This document shows positions 16,296 to 23,759 of a stretch of DNA of 24,088 nucleotides, one piece after another. The stretch lies in NCBI RefSeq assembly GCF_000485595.1, contig NW_014577526.1:185220-209307 (forward strand), read 5' to 3'. The notes beneath the pieces are model-generated. The model did not search any database. It saw nothing but the letters and a program-made list of their open reading frames with translations, and was not told the DNA's origin. Position 1 is the first letter of the stretch, and each line of letters opens with the position of its first letter. A program made the position numbers and the translations under genes. Origin of the DNA: Priapulus caudatus. Lineage: Eukaryota; Priapulida; Priapulimorpha; Priapulimorphida; Priapulidae.

Positions 16296-19200
16296 TGTGG
16301 TGTTTCACAGATGCTACGTTGGTTACTTCTGGAGTAGCTAGACGTAATTCATCAAATGCTTTGTAAAATTGCAATATAGTAAAGTGAATTTCCTCAGGAC
16401 AATTGACACTCGATGGCAACACTGATAAGACGTTGTCTGTGCGTGTTGACTAGATAGCATTAAATATGCATGCAATCATTCTTAACACACTACAGGTGGT
16501 ACCATGGCCGGCTGGATAGGAGTACAGCAGAGGAGAGGCTACTTGCTACTGGATCAATCAGCACCTATCTAATCAGGGAAAGTGACAGAAAGCCAGGCTC
16601 ATATGTTCTGTCCTATCTCGGTATTACTGGCATCAACCACTTCAGGTAAATGAATCGCATGATTTTACAGGTACAAGAATGTAAACAAGAATTCTGGTCA
16701 AACATGCATCGTGTAATAAATCCAATTAAACATTTAAAACCAAGTTTTACATAATCGATTTTTTTATTTTAATTTGAGTACAATGTACATGTACTGTACC
16801 AAGTGTTTATAAAAGAACTTTTGAATTGACCTTATCAAAATTTCATTAATACATTTTTTTTAAATTGAGCTTATAAAAATTAGAGTGATTCGGAAGGTTT
16901 AGATTGAATTCCTAATGTTAAATTGACAACGTCACGAATTTTCTATGGTGTATATTTGTAAAATTTTTGTTGCTATTATTTTACATTAAAAGTAAGTACT
17001 AATGGGACTAAATGTATCGTCTAGTTCTTGCCTGATAAGATTGTTTCTCAACTAGTTAAAAATCCAAAAAATCTGGACGAATTGATATTATGATCCTGAC
17101 ATTAATTGCTTGCTATGGGTTATGTATAAGTCACGAGTGTATGTTTACATCGAACAATATAGTAAAATTCGAAGAATAATGCAGCAATTTAACCATAAAA
17201 AATGAACAGAATTACTTGCATTTCGTGAAAAAGTGGAAATATTTTTTTTACTTTACTATTTACGGTGACGTAATCACTTTAAAGTTAAAACTGAACATCT
17301 TATGCTTGATGTTAAATTTATACAGGATAACATCAATGTGCGGTGTGTACTACATCGGCGGACGACAGTTTGACTCTCTGTCAGACCTGATAGGCTATTA
17401 TACTAGTTGCTCAGACCTGCTTCGTGGAGAGAGATTGAAGCTACCCGTTGCTCCTCCTCTGGTATGTGACATGCAGACTCCTCATCAATCTACAGTTCAT
17501 AATTATTAATTACAAGTCTCATATATATATAACCCACAATCGGGGTTTCTTCTGAGGGAAAATTGGACAAAGGAGGTAATGCTCCGTTTTGGGGGAAAAC
17601 GCGCATGATGGATTCAAATACAGGATGTATTGATATACTTATAGGTACATAGATACAGGATATACTTATCAGTAAATACAGGAACACTTTCACAACGGCG
17701 ATGTTAAATTTGACAACAGCGGTGCGCCACTGTGCCTCTTATGTATAAGAAACATTGGCAACGAATGTAGGTCCTGATGCTATGTATAAAATTTGCCATT
17801 AAAAATAACAGCTCCAGTGTGGCTGTGAACCGGTACTATGACAGTACGAGTCCCTCTAAGTGGAATCAGTGAAAATAAGATGGAAATTACATTACCAAAA
17901 AATTTACCACCTAATCATATTGTTTTACTTGCAGCCAGTTGAGAGTAAAAGAAAGATAATAGCCATCTTGCCCTACACTAGAATTCCTGACACCGATGAG
18001 CTGAGGTATGACTACATTTGTGTAGAATTTGTGCAGTGTTGTTGCTCATCTTAAGTAATCTACTTCACCAATTGCACTTGAGCTGTCCAGACTTCCGAGT
18101 GTTAGCAGCTATGTCACAAGTATATATGGATTTGTCTATGTAAAAGAAACTAATGCACAATGAGCATTGATATTGGCAATTTCTAAACAAGAGCATGATT
18201 TTTTTTTCCATTCATTAAAGTCAGTTCACGACGCACACGACATGAAATTTAGTTTTGTAAACAAACGGAATTTTCTTTTCAGTTTTCTCAAGGGTGATGT
18301 ATTCGTTGTTCATAATGAGATGGGCAGCGGGTGGCTGTGGGTAACTAGGCAAAGAACTCATGAGAGCGGACTAGTCTTTGAGGAGCTGTTAGAGGAGTTG
18401 GTGAGTTTACATGGTTATAGTCAATGAAGGTGTTGATTATGTACATGTCCAATGAACCCTTCTCCAAAACCCTTTTGGCCAGGTGTGTTACAGAATTAAA
18501 AAATATTCCGATTTTAAAACGGTCATTTGACACACGTGCAACCAAATGGGGTCTGTCGGAGCACCTCATAAGAAAACACCTTGTCATTTCTGCAGCATAC
18601 CTTATGAATATTCACAGACAATAGTAAAAAGAAACGTCACAATTGACACACGTGCTTGAGAGAAGGGTCGGGTGCGTTAAATCATGGTCGGTGGCACTCC
18701 GGTCGTGTTGTGCACAGAAGTGGCAGTTACCAAAAAACATTGGGTTTTCAAAGCTTTTCAACATTTTGGAATTGCATATAATCAATAGTGGACCTGTAAT
18801 AGGTTTATTTCTCTGGTTCCATTGAATGTGCTGTGGGATAATTTGAATTCTCACTGTGTATGTATAAACAATTTGACGTATACGTGAGCATTGAATTGCA
18901 TTCACAGACCAGTATGTGTTAATGCGCGCACACATGTGTGCACATGCACGTATGCATACATATAACCATGTTGTGAGCATTTGTTATAACATGCATCACC
19001 TTTGCAGGGATCAAGAACTGACCCAAATGAAGAGAAGCCATGGTTCTATAGCAACGTTACAAAGGAGGAAGCTGCAACGTTGTTAGTGACAGGTAAGTGA
19101 TCATGCAAGGTTTCCTATACAAATAAGAGGCACAGTGGCGCACCGCCGTTGTCAAATTTAACATCGCCGTTGTGAAAATGTACCTGTATTTACCCTGTAT

Positions 19201-19790
19201 GATTTTACCCTGTTTTTCCTGTATGCAGCATCTGCATGTGTGCCTATGGCATGCCTTTGAATCCATCATGCGAATTTTTCTCCCAAACTACCTCCTTTGT
19301 CTAATTTGCCCTCAGAAGAAACCCTGTCATATCACTCAAGACAGTGTCTCCCATGGTGACACACACACACACACACACACACTCATATCTCTTACCTCAT
19401 TTCTAACCATTTTACCGATCCTTGTGATTGGTCACGTGGCATATAACTGTCCTGGAGAGTGGTACCAGCAGGGCACAAGTTGCTATAACATACAGGCACT
19501 CTACTAGATCATTCTCGAAGGTGGGCTTATAACTGTCATTTCCTGTGGTTAGAATACATTGATGGAATTTTTCTGTCTTTTGTTTCTGAAGCCGGAGACT
19601 GCAGTTATCTCATTCGGCCCAGCGATAATTCGCCCGGTGACTACTCACTGTTCTTCCACGTTGACCACGCTGTACAGAGGTTTCGCATTCAGAAACAATG
19701 CCATCATTATCTTATGGGCGGCCGCTTATTTGATAGGTTTGTTGCTTTCATGTTGTAGTTGGCGATGGTAGCAGTGATTGTGGTTTGGCG

Positions 19791-19839
<49 letters not shown>

Positions 19840-22800
19840 GGTTGCTGCTGCTGTTGCTGTACTTGGTGTTGAAGCTATTAAGTGAATAGGCAGTTTTGTT
19901 GGAAATAATGTGTTTTGTTTGAAATGCTCGGAGAGCTTTTTCCGTGATGAGAATTCAAATTCAAAATGTCGTGCTCTAGTGTGTGCTGGTTTTTGAATCA
20001 TTAGTTAAGTTAATCGGTGATTGTCCTGAAACACAGTGAGTCTGATATCTGGATTTATTGCACCTGCTACAGTTTGGAAGACATAATAGAAAGGTATGAG
20101 ACTGAACAAATCGTAGATGGCTGCACCCTTCAACGACCCGTGTTAAAGGTATCTATTTTTATTTCTAGAGATCTCATTGAATTTAGGTGATTTGAAGAGT
20201 ATGAAAAAAGCACGTTGCTACTAACAAGTTTTCTTAGCAAGTCCCGTGCTCTAACAAGTTCATAAGGAAGTACATGCTTAGAAATGAATGGGATGTTATG
20301 TGGGTTTCTGTTGCATTACAGAGTAGCTATGAGCCTGGTGGGAGCATACGACTTAAGAACGGCATGGAGAAAACTACTGAGGATATATACAAAACGATAC
20401 GACAGACGCACACTTCTCTGCTGTTCAATAGGCATCATGTCATCTGTAAACAAGTGAGAATTCCAGAATTTCTACAATAATGCATATGTAACACTAAACG
20501 ATGTCTGTCAGAGGTAGAAATTAATTTGAAAATTTACAGGCCAGTCGGGCCTGTAGGTAAGGGATTTTACAGGCAAATTATAGGCCCGCATCATTCCACA
20601 GATACCGCAGAATTTTTTTTAAATAAAATATTCAAATTTGAATTTTTTACAATGGCTTATTTACAGTAATACAAAGAACATATTCGGTGAATACTAATGA
20701 GCTGTCAGAATTGTCACTGTCCTCCCTGGTGTCCTCACTCTCGGGACTCTTTTTTTAACTGTTGGCTGGCCTGCACTACAGCAATAGAATGTGCACGTAG
20801 ATTTTCTACGGGCTCGTTGGGCTTGCTAGTATAAGAAATGTCAGGCCCAAGCCTTAAAATACGAGCATCGGGCCTGCGGGCCCCTTAGGATTTCGACCTA
20901 TGTCTATGCTCACAGTCAATTTCTGTGGGCTGGTCATGTCAGATTCTGTTGTTGTCTTAGGGCTTTCTGCATAAACACATGAAGAAAAGCAAGTGGAAAC
21001 GATTCTTCTTTGTACTGAATGGAACTGAGCAGCACTTGTTATACTATGATAACGACAACCATAAGGTAACTGGATAATGATATAATGAAGAAATCTTAAT
21101 ACTGTAAATTCTTTTTTTTTCGTGGGGTACCAATTTTCGTGGATTTCGTGGGTTTATCAATCCACGAACTTACGTTCCAAACTTCCCAACGAAATATGAT
21201 GTACAGATGTCACGTGCCGGTTCTACGATTTCAATCCACGAATTTAATAATCCATGAACGTGTTTATTATCGAAACCAGGAAAATTGGGATCCACGAAAA
21301 TACGTGATTTTACAGTACGCTAGCAGAAGGGGTGGGCGTCATTATTACTTGCTCTAGTACAGTGCATAGTTTTGTGAGATAAATGTCATAAATATTTATA
21401 CAATCACTAACCTATTCGCATGAGCGCAAAGTTCTTTGAGAACAAAGAATCGAGGATCATTTGTTTGACAGACGTCAGATATATAATGCACTAATCGAAC
21501 TCGGCTAACTTGGTTGGACTCCTCTTTTTTCAGCGAACAAAACCAAAGGGGCTCATTGATCTAGCGTACTGCACGTTATATCAGGTTCACGACAGTTTCT
21601 TTGAAAAGTAAGCCGAACGATGTAAACTACTAATATTAGAAAATCGTGTGGTGTGAATTGATAGGCATGTTCGAGAGACTCGCTCATCTCATGCACGATG
21701 AAAATATACAACCGCTGGGTAACGTCATGCTTTTATGATAACATTAGCGATTAGTATAAATAGATTTGTGTATAAATGAGTAATGTCAGCAGATATGTGA
21801 AAGATGTTACACATTTAATAGCATTGCTATCGTAATTAATAAAAGAATTTCTTAATTGCTATAGTAATCGTAATTGTTTTCCTGTATGACATAAATCCAC
21901 GTCTTGCGATTCTCCTAATTTAATTTGTTATTAAATTGCGCTCCCATCAAGTTATCCATACCATTTCTGTGAAGCTTGACTCTGTATTGTACTGTCTGAC
22001 TTGTGCCTTAGGCCCAACTGTTTCCAACTGGTCACACGTGGTCTCAGTGCTGTGGAAGTCAACTACCTATATGCAGATTCCCCGGAAGATGCACAGGTAT
22101 GTTAAGAAAATCACCGGGAGTATGTTGGAGTAAGGGACTGGAACGTGAGAACTGAAAATGGATGTAAATCAAAGACGATTACCTTCTTGTGGCGGTACGG
22201 GGTTGTGCGGTCGTGACTCGTCCGCTCGCATCTTTCAGGAGTGGATGCGTAAAATCAAGCCGCTGTGCTACCAGGCCGTGCAGCCCAGCAGCTTGCAGAA
22301 TCGAGTCAAGGAGTTGAAGAGCCTACACATCAACATTCTCGATGCTAAAAGGTTGTAATTCGCAAGCATCGCAATCTTTTTACATTTACAAACTGTTTAC
22401 CAATCCATTGATCTGACATCATGTGCAGCTATAGTAAATTGTAATTATATTTGTTATATTATATTGTACTGTATTGTATATTTATCATAGTACTGTAATA
22501 CGCTGCGTAGAATGTTATTAGTAGCATATACGAGGTGTGGACTCACTAGTGTAATAGTAATGGCAGTAAGGTTGTCACACCCCTCGTTTTCTCGTGTCTT
22601 CATGCAGAATACCTGTGAAGCTGGCCCCTCAGGCATTCTGCGTTGTGTCGCTGAATGATGTCAAGGTAGCGCGCAGTAGAACACAGAGCACACCGGACCC
22701 TGTGTGGGAGGAAGAGTTCCTACTCGAGTATGTATATATATATCTATCTATCTATGCAGGGGTAGAAATGAACTTTTGAACACTCTGCCCGCAAAAAGAA

Positions 22801-23751
22801 GGAGTCCGCAGCAAAATGAGGGAGTCCGCAGTCTGAAGTTCAAAACTAAAGATATTAACAATAACGCGTGTGCTTATTTTGAATATTCATGCGGTTGCAC
22901 GCCTGCCAAATTGTCTTTGGACATTTGCTGAAAAAATATGGCAATTCCGCGAGGCCATGCTCTAGAATGAAGTAGTTAGTATAGCAGAATTTTCAGGGAG
23001 TCACACGGACTCCTGCATATGTCAAATCAGGGAGTCCGACAGAAAATCAGGGAGTATTTGACTCCAAACTCGGGTTAATTTCGTACCCTGTCTATGTGTC
23101 TATCCCACACGCATGCAGATGTATACGTTCCTTATCTGTTCCTCCATCTCGTCCACAATATTTTTTCACTGCAACAACATTTTCGTAGCTAACAATATGT
23201 TCGAACATTAAATTCGTTATTTCATGGTCAGTGTCAGAGTTAGTATATTGTATGTGTATTAAGTTAAACCTGTGTTAGTTTCCACCATTACAGAACACGC
23301 TCACGTTTATGAAATAAACTTCATAATTCACTTTTCTTGAGTGGCAGTTAAACTGGGGTACCACCTCAATAAAATCAACACCTGCCCATAAAGAACACAT
23401 TTTGTGTGACTGTATAGTGACCCCTTCATATAGGTTTTATTGTATATATGTGATAAAGTGTAAAGCCTGTCTGACATCTTAACATAATGTCTTCACTAAA
23501 AGGTACCATCTAAAATGATGCCTGTCAGTTTTACCATCACTTTACCGTTCAAAATAAGTTTAGTTTCGTTTTTTTTAATGGCCGTTCGTCACGAGAGATT
23601 CGTGAGAATTGACCACCTGAAGATTTCCGATCACCACGTATTGTTAAACAAATTAACGTTGTTGGGTTTTGCAGTGAAATTCCCGCCGATATAACGTCCT
23701 ACACTGTAACAGTGTTCAGTCGAGGAAAACGAGCGAAGGACACCGCTATAG
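10354..23751 (+). CDS. RASA1: RASA1 (p120 RasGAP), N-terminal SH2-SH3-SH2-PH-C2 part, 15 exons, runs off right edge
   Basis: RASA1 is a cytosolic GTPase-activating protein recruited through its SH2 domains to phosphotyrosine proteins, where it switches off Ras. Exons: 10354-10523, 16496-16645, 17326-17461, 17935-18005, 18283-18400, 19008-19092, 19592-19736, 20073-20148, 20322-20453, 20961-21065, 21534-21607, 22012-22096, 22239-22351, 22608-22727 and 23675-23751. All are GT-AG and all phases agree (552 codons plus one base). Domains by residue: SH2 at 58-152 (QWYHGRLDR; TYLIRES, Arg84 as phosphotyrosine ligand), SH3 at about 157-215 (AILPYTRIPDTDEL), SH2 at 226-317 (SYLIRPSDNSPGDYSL, Arg252), PH at 362-460 (GFLHK; C-terminal Trp451) and C2 from about 470. 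The region before the first SH2 is only 57 residues, against about 180 in human. The GAP domain lies beyond the window. Confidence 0.96.
10604..10866. mobile_element. MITE with about 41-bp inverted termini and a telomere-like core
   Basis: The left end AGGGTCTATGTCCACCAGG and on through CACCCTGG (10604-10644) matches the reverse complement of the right end (10826-10866) at most of 41 positions. Inside lie the TTAGGG-like tract 10659-10710 and a smaller inverted repeat around GTTCCGGTATACCGGACC. No clear target-site duplication. It lies 80 bp past the donor of RASA1 exon 1. Confidence 0.82.
10659..10710 (+). repeat. Interstitial telomere-like repeat (TTAGGG variants)
   Basis: About eight consecutive hexamers, TTAGGG mixed with TTAGGA, TTAGAG and TTAAGG. 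TTAGGG is the ancestral animal telomere repeat. It sits inside the MITE at 10604-10866, so it travelled with the element or arose in it. Confidence 0.9.
10867..12460. other. RASA1 intron 1, first unassigned stretch
   Basis: Contains a TCTCACGC-rich patch (11615-11700) with a perfect 9-bp hairpin GTCTCACGC / GCGTGAGAC at 11617-11639. GC-rich patches lie at 11790-11835 and 12165-12300; the second, with CCCCCTCACCATCC and GGTGTCGCTCCGCTCAACGC, looks like a dispersed repeat but has no second copy here. A possible antisense first exon at 11189-11356 is described separately. Confidence 0.45.
11189..11356 (-). other. Possible unidentified antisense first exon
   Basis: An open frame of 56 codons starts at the ATG at 11356-11354, in the YY1-like context ATATGGCGTC, and ends exactly at a strong donor, GAT|GTAAGG. 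It reads MASKTYRPIKCFTSSLDSWM and continues to QANTRLD. I recognise no family. It may be a first exon of an antisense or alternative transcript, or chance. A compatible phase-0 acceptor on the same strand is at 8194. Confidence 0.22.
12461..14640. other. RASA1 intron 1, second unassigned stretch
   Basis: GC-richer parts at 12480-12800 and 13720-14100 create overlapping open frames on both strands (Pro-rich on minus, Gly/Arg-rich on plus). None has a domain or splice context I trust. A perfect 21-nt palindrome, CATGCCACTG C CAGTGGCATG, lies at about 13373-13393. A possible alternative RASA1 first exon is described in the findings. Confidence 0.45.
14645..15062 (-). pseudogene. Decayed LINE (non-LTR) reverse transcriptase fragment, CR1/Jockey-like
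   Basis: Read on minus from about 15060, pieces in order resemble non-LTR reverse transcriptases: QHG.*QGFSTLTQLTNVLHDW, DLDKSQQVDIVFLAFSKPFN (family LDFSKAFD), WTSGFLKDK, VTSAVVTQGFSVG (family VTSGVPQGSVLG) and LCADDAVIY (catalytic box FADD). Stop codons and frame changes interrupt it, and the first catalytic Asp is lost, so it is dead. It lies antisense to RASA1 in intron 1. Its 5' and 3' ends are not visible. Confidence 0.82.
15063..16495. other. RASA1 intron 1, last stretch
   Basis: Could hold more decayed LINE on minus, but I cannot recognise it. A minus open frame at 16117-16422 contains FYKAFDELRLATPEV before running into a Leu run from the TAG microsatellite; no function is assigned. 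Confidence 0.4.
16243..16294. repeat. (TAG)n microsatellite
   Basis: About 17 uninterrupted TAG units. It gives a poly-Leu run on minus that is not real coding. Confidence 0.97.
16496..16645 (+). CDS. RASA1: RASA1 exon 2, N-terminal SH2 (first half)
   Basis: Acceptor CACACTACAG, donor CAG|GTAAAT. Encodes WYHGRLDRSTAEERLLATG, then the phosphotyrosine-binding motif YLIRESDRKPGSYVLS and INHF. The arginine of YLIR is the invariant SH2 ligand. Confidence 0.97.
16646..16993. other. RASA1 intron 2, first part
   Basis: AT-rich, nothing recognised before the dispersed repeat that starts at 16994. Confidence 0.5.
16994..17282 (+). repeat. Dispersed repeat, family A, copy 2 (RASA1 intron 2)
   Basis: This is the second copy of the block at 499-790. 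It ends only 43 bp before RASA1 exon 3, so it probably supplies or abuts the branch-point region of that intron. Confidence 0.9.
17326..17461 (+). CDS. RASA1: RASA1 exon 3, N-terminal SH2 (second half)
   Basis: Acceptor TTTATACAG, donor CTG|GTATGT. Encodes MCGVYYIGGRQFDSLSDLIG, then YYTSCSDLLRGERLKLPVAPP, almost colinear with human MCGDYYIGGRRFSSLSDLIGYY. Confidence 0.97.
17543..17757 (+). repeat. Dispersed repeat, family C, copy 1 (RASA1 intron 3)
   Basis: Starts GGGTTTCTTCTGAGGGAAAA and ends TGTGCCTCTTATGTATAAGA plus about 10 bp. It matches the reverse complement of 19106-19325 along most of its length, with GCGATGTTAAATTTGACAAC identical in both. A middle section with ACAGGATA-type repeats has diverged. 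Class unknown. Confidence 0.88.
17935..18005 (+). CDS. RASA1: RASA1 exon 4, SH3 (first part)
   Basis: Acceptor TTTTACTTGCAG, donor GAG|GTATGA. Encodes PVESKRKIIAILPYTRIPDT then DEL. This corresponds to the atypical RASA1 SH3, which lacks a classic ALYDY sequence. Confidence 0.95.
18283..18400 (+). CDS. RASA1: RASA1 exon 5, SH3 (second part)
   Basis: Acceptor TTTTCTTTTCAG, donor TTG|GTGAGT. Encodes FLKGDVFVVHNEMGSGWLWV, then TRQRTHESGLVFEELLEEL, matching human FLKGDMFIVHNELEDGWMWV. Confidence 0.96.
18401..19007. other. RASA1 intron 5
   Basis: No element identified. TTGACACACGTGC occurs twice (about 18527 and 18642), and a GCGCACACATGTGTGCACATGC stretch lies near 18926. Open frames on both strands are uninterpretable. 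Confidence 0.45.
19008..19092 (+). CDS. RASA1: RASA1 exon 6, C-terminal SH2 (start)
   Basis: Acceptor CACCTTTGCAG, donor ACAG|GTAAGT. Encodes GSRTDPNEEKPWFYSNVTKE then EAATLLVT. The usual WFHGK opening reads WFYSN here, so the conserved His and Gly are replaced; the rest of the SH2 follows normally. Confidence 0.93.
19106..19325 (-). repeat. Dispersed repeat, family C, copy 2, inverted (RASA1 intron 6)
   Basis: Reverse-complement copy of 17543-17757. It starts 14 bp past the donor of exon 6. Together the two copies flank exons 4, 5 and 6. Confidence 0.88.
19360..19381. repeat. (CA)n microsatellite
   Basis: Eleven CA units directly after the inverted repeat copy in RASA1 intron 6. Confidence 0.93.
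19592..19736 (+). CDS. RASA1: RASA1 exon 7, C-terminal SH2 (core)
   Basis: Acceptor TTGTTTCTGAAG, donor AG|GTTTGT, a weak match to the donor consensus. Encodes GDCSYLIRPSDNSPGDYSLF, then a segment ending HYLMGGRLFD, colinear with human CSFLVRPSDNTPGDYSLYF. The SH2 arginine is present. Confidence 0.95.
19789..19838. repeat. (TTG)n microsatellite
   Basis: About 16 TTG/GTT units followed by GCTGCTGCTGTTGCTG, in RASA1 intron 7. It gives a poly-Thr run on minus that is not real coding. The rest of this intron holds nothing recognised. Confidence 0.96.
20073..20148 (+). CDS. RASA1: RASA1 exon 8, C-terminal SH2 (end)
   Basis: Acceptor CACCTGCTACAG, donor AAG|GTATCT. Encodes LEDIIERYETEQIVDGCTLQ then RPVLK, corresponding to human IGDIIDHYRKEQIVEGYYLKEPV. 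Confidence 0.94.
20322..20453 (+). CDS. RASA1: RASA1 exon 9, SH2-PH linker
   Basis: The 44-codon exon, phase 0 at both ends, lies between GTTGCATTACAG and CAA|GTGAGA. The most conserved part is EDIYKTIRQT (human KEIYNTIRRKT). The region is a linker of lower conservation. Confidence 0.88.
20511..20899. mobile_element. Probable MITE related in its ends to family B (RASA1 intron 9)
   Basis: The left end GAGGTAGAAATTAATTT resembles the family B left end (GGGTTAGAAATTAATTT). The right end GGATTTCGACCT resembles TTAATTTCGNACCCTG. The interior, rich in CAGGCC/GGGCCTG, is unrelated. ATGTCT occurs near both ends, but the spacing does not give a clean duplication. It ends about 60 bp before exon 10. 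Confidence 0.5.
20961..21065 (+). CDS. RASA1: RASA1 exon 10, PH domain (start)
   Basis: Acceptor TTGTTGTCTTAG, donor AAG|GTAACT. Encodes GFLHKHMKKSKWKRFFFVLN, then GTEQHLLYYDNDNHK: PH strands 1-3 with the KWKRFFFVL signature. Confidence 0.95.
21102..21315. mobile_element. MITE with CTGTAAA termini and CGTGGATT repeats (RASA1 intron 10)
   Basis: Begins CTGTAAATTC and ends GATTTTACAG, inverted termini flanked by TA on both sides (21100-21101 and 21316-21317). That is consistent with a Tc1/mariner-type TA duplication. The interior has inverted TTTCGTGG / CCACGAA motifs several times. It lies 36 bp past the donor of exon 10. The plus open frame here is an artefact. Confidence 0.8.
21534..21607 (+). 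CDS. RASA1: RASA1 exon 11, PH domain
   Basis: Acceptor CTCTTTTTTCAG, donor AA|GTAAGC. Encodes RTKPKGLIDLAYCTLYQVHD then SFFE, matching human RATKPKGLIDLSVCSVYVVHDSLF. Confidence 0.96.
21608..22011. other. RASA1 intron 11
   Basis: AT-rich, nothing recognised. Confidence 0.5.
22012..22096 (+). CDS. RASA1: RASA1 exon 12, PH domain
   Basis: Acceptor ACTTGTGCCTTAG, donor CAG|GTATGT. Encodes PNCFQLVTRGLSAVEVNYLY then ADSPEDAQ, colinear with human PNCFQIVVQ...YIFYFAGETPEQAE. Confidence 0.95.
22239..22351 (+). CDS. RASA1: RASA1 exon 13, PH end and C2 start
   Basis: Acceptor CGCATCTTTCAG, donor AAAAG|GTTGTA, a weak donor. EWMRKIKPLC closes the PH domain (terminal helix Trp). LKSLHINILDAK opens the C2 domain. 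Confidence 0.93.
22608..22727 (+). CDS. RASA1: RASA1 exon 14, C2 domain
   Basis: Acceptor GTCTTCATGCAG, donor GA|GTATGT. Encodes IPVKLAPQAFCVVSLNDVKV, later PDPVWEEEFLLE. The DPVWEEEF string is the usual C2 NPxWxExF motif with Asp in place of Asn. Confidence 0.95.
22757..23090. mobile_element. MITE family B, copy 2 (RASA1 intron 14)
   Basis: Same termini and interior as 5940-6295 (CAGGGGTAGAAAT ... ATTTCGTACCCTG). TCTATG flanks both ends (22751-22756 and 23091-23096), a likely 6-bp target-site duplication, though the left copy sits in a TATC microsatellite. It begins 29 bp past the donor of RASA1 exon 14. Confidence 0.87.
23097..23674. other. RASA1 intron 14, after the MITE
   Basis: AT-rich sequence between MITE family B copy 2 and the exon 15 acceptor. 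I see nothing in it. Confidence 0.5.
23675..23751 (+). CDS. RASA1: RASA1 exon 15, C2 domain; last one in window
   Basis: Acceptor TTGGGTTTTGCAG, donor ATAG|GTAAGA. Encodes EIPADITSYTVTVFSRGKRA then KDTAI, corresponding to human DLPPDINRFEITLSNKTKKSKDPDI. The next exon is outside the window. A GC-rich minisatellite starts within about 10 bp of the donor. Confidence 0.93.
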
Positions 23752-23759
23752 GTAAGAGC

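Noticed and set aside
16117-16422. Minus open frame with a poly-Leu run
   Set aside because: The Leu run is the TAG microsatellite; the rest has no clear family or splice signals.
19726-20001. Minus open frame with a poly-Thr run
   Set aside because: Produced by the TTG microsatellite and overlaps RASA1 exon 7 in antisense.
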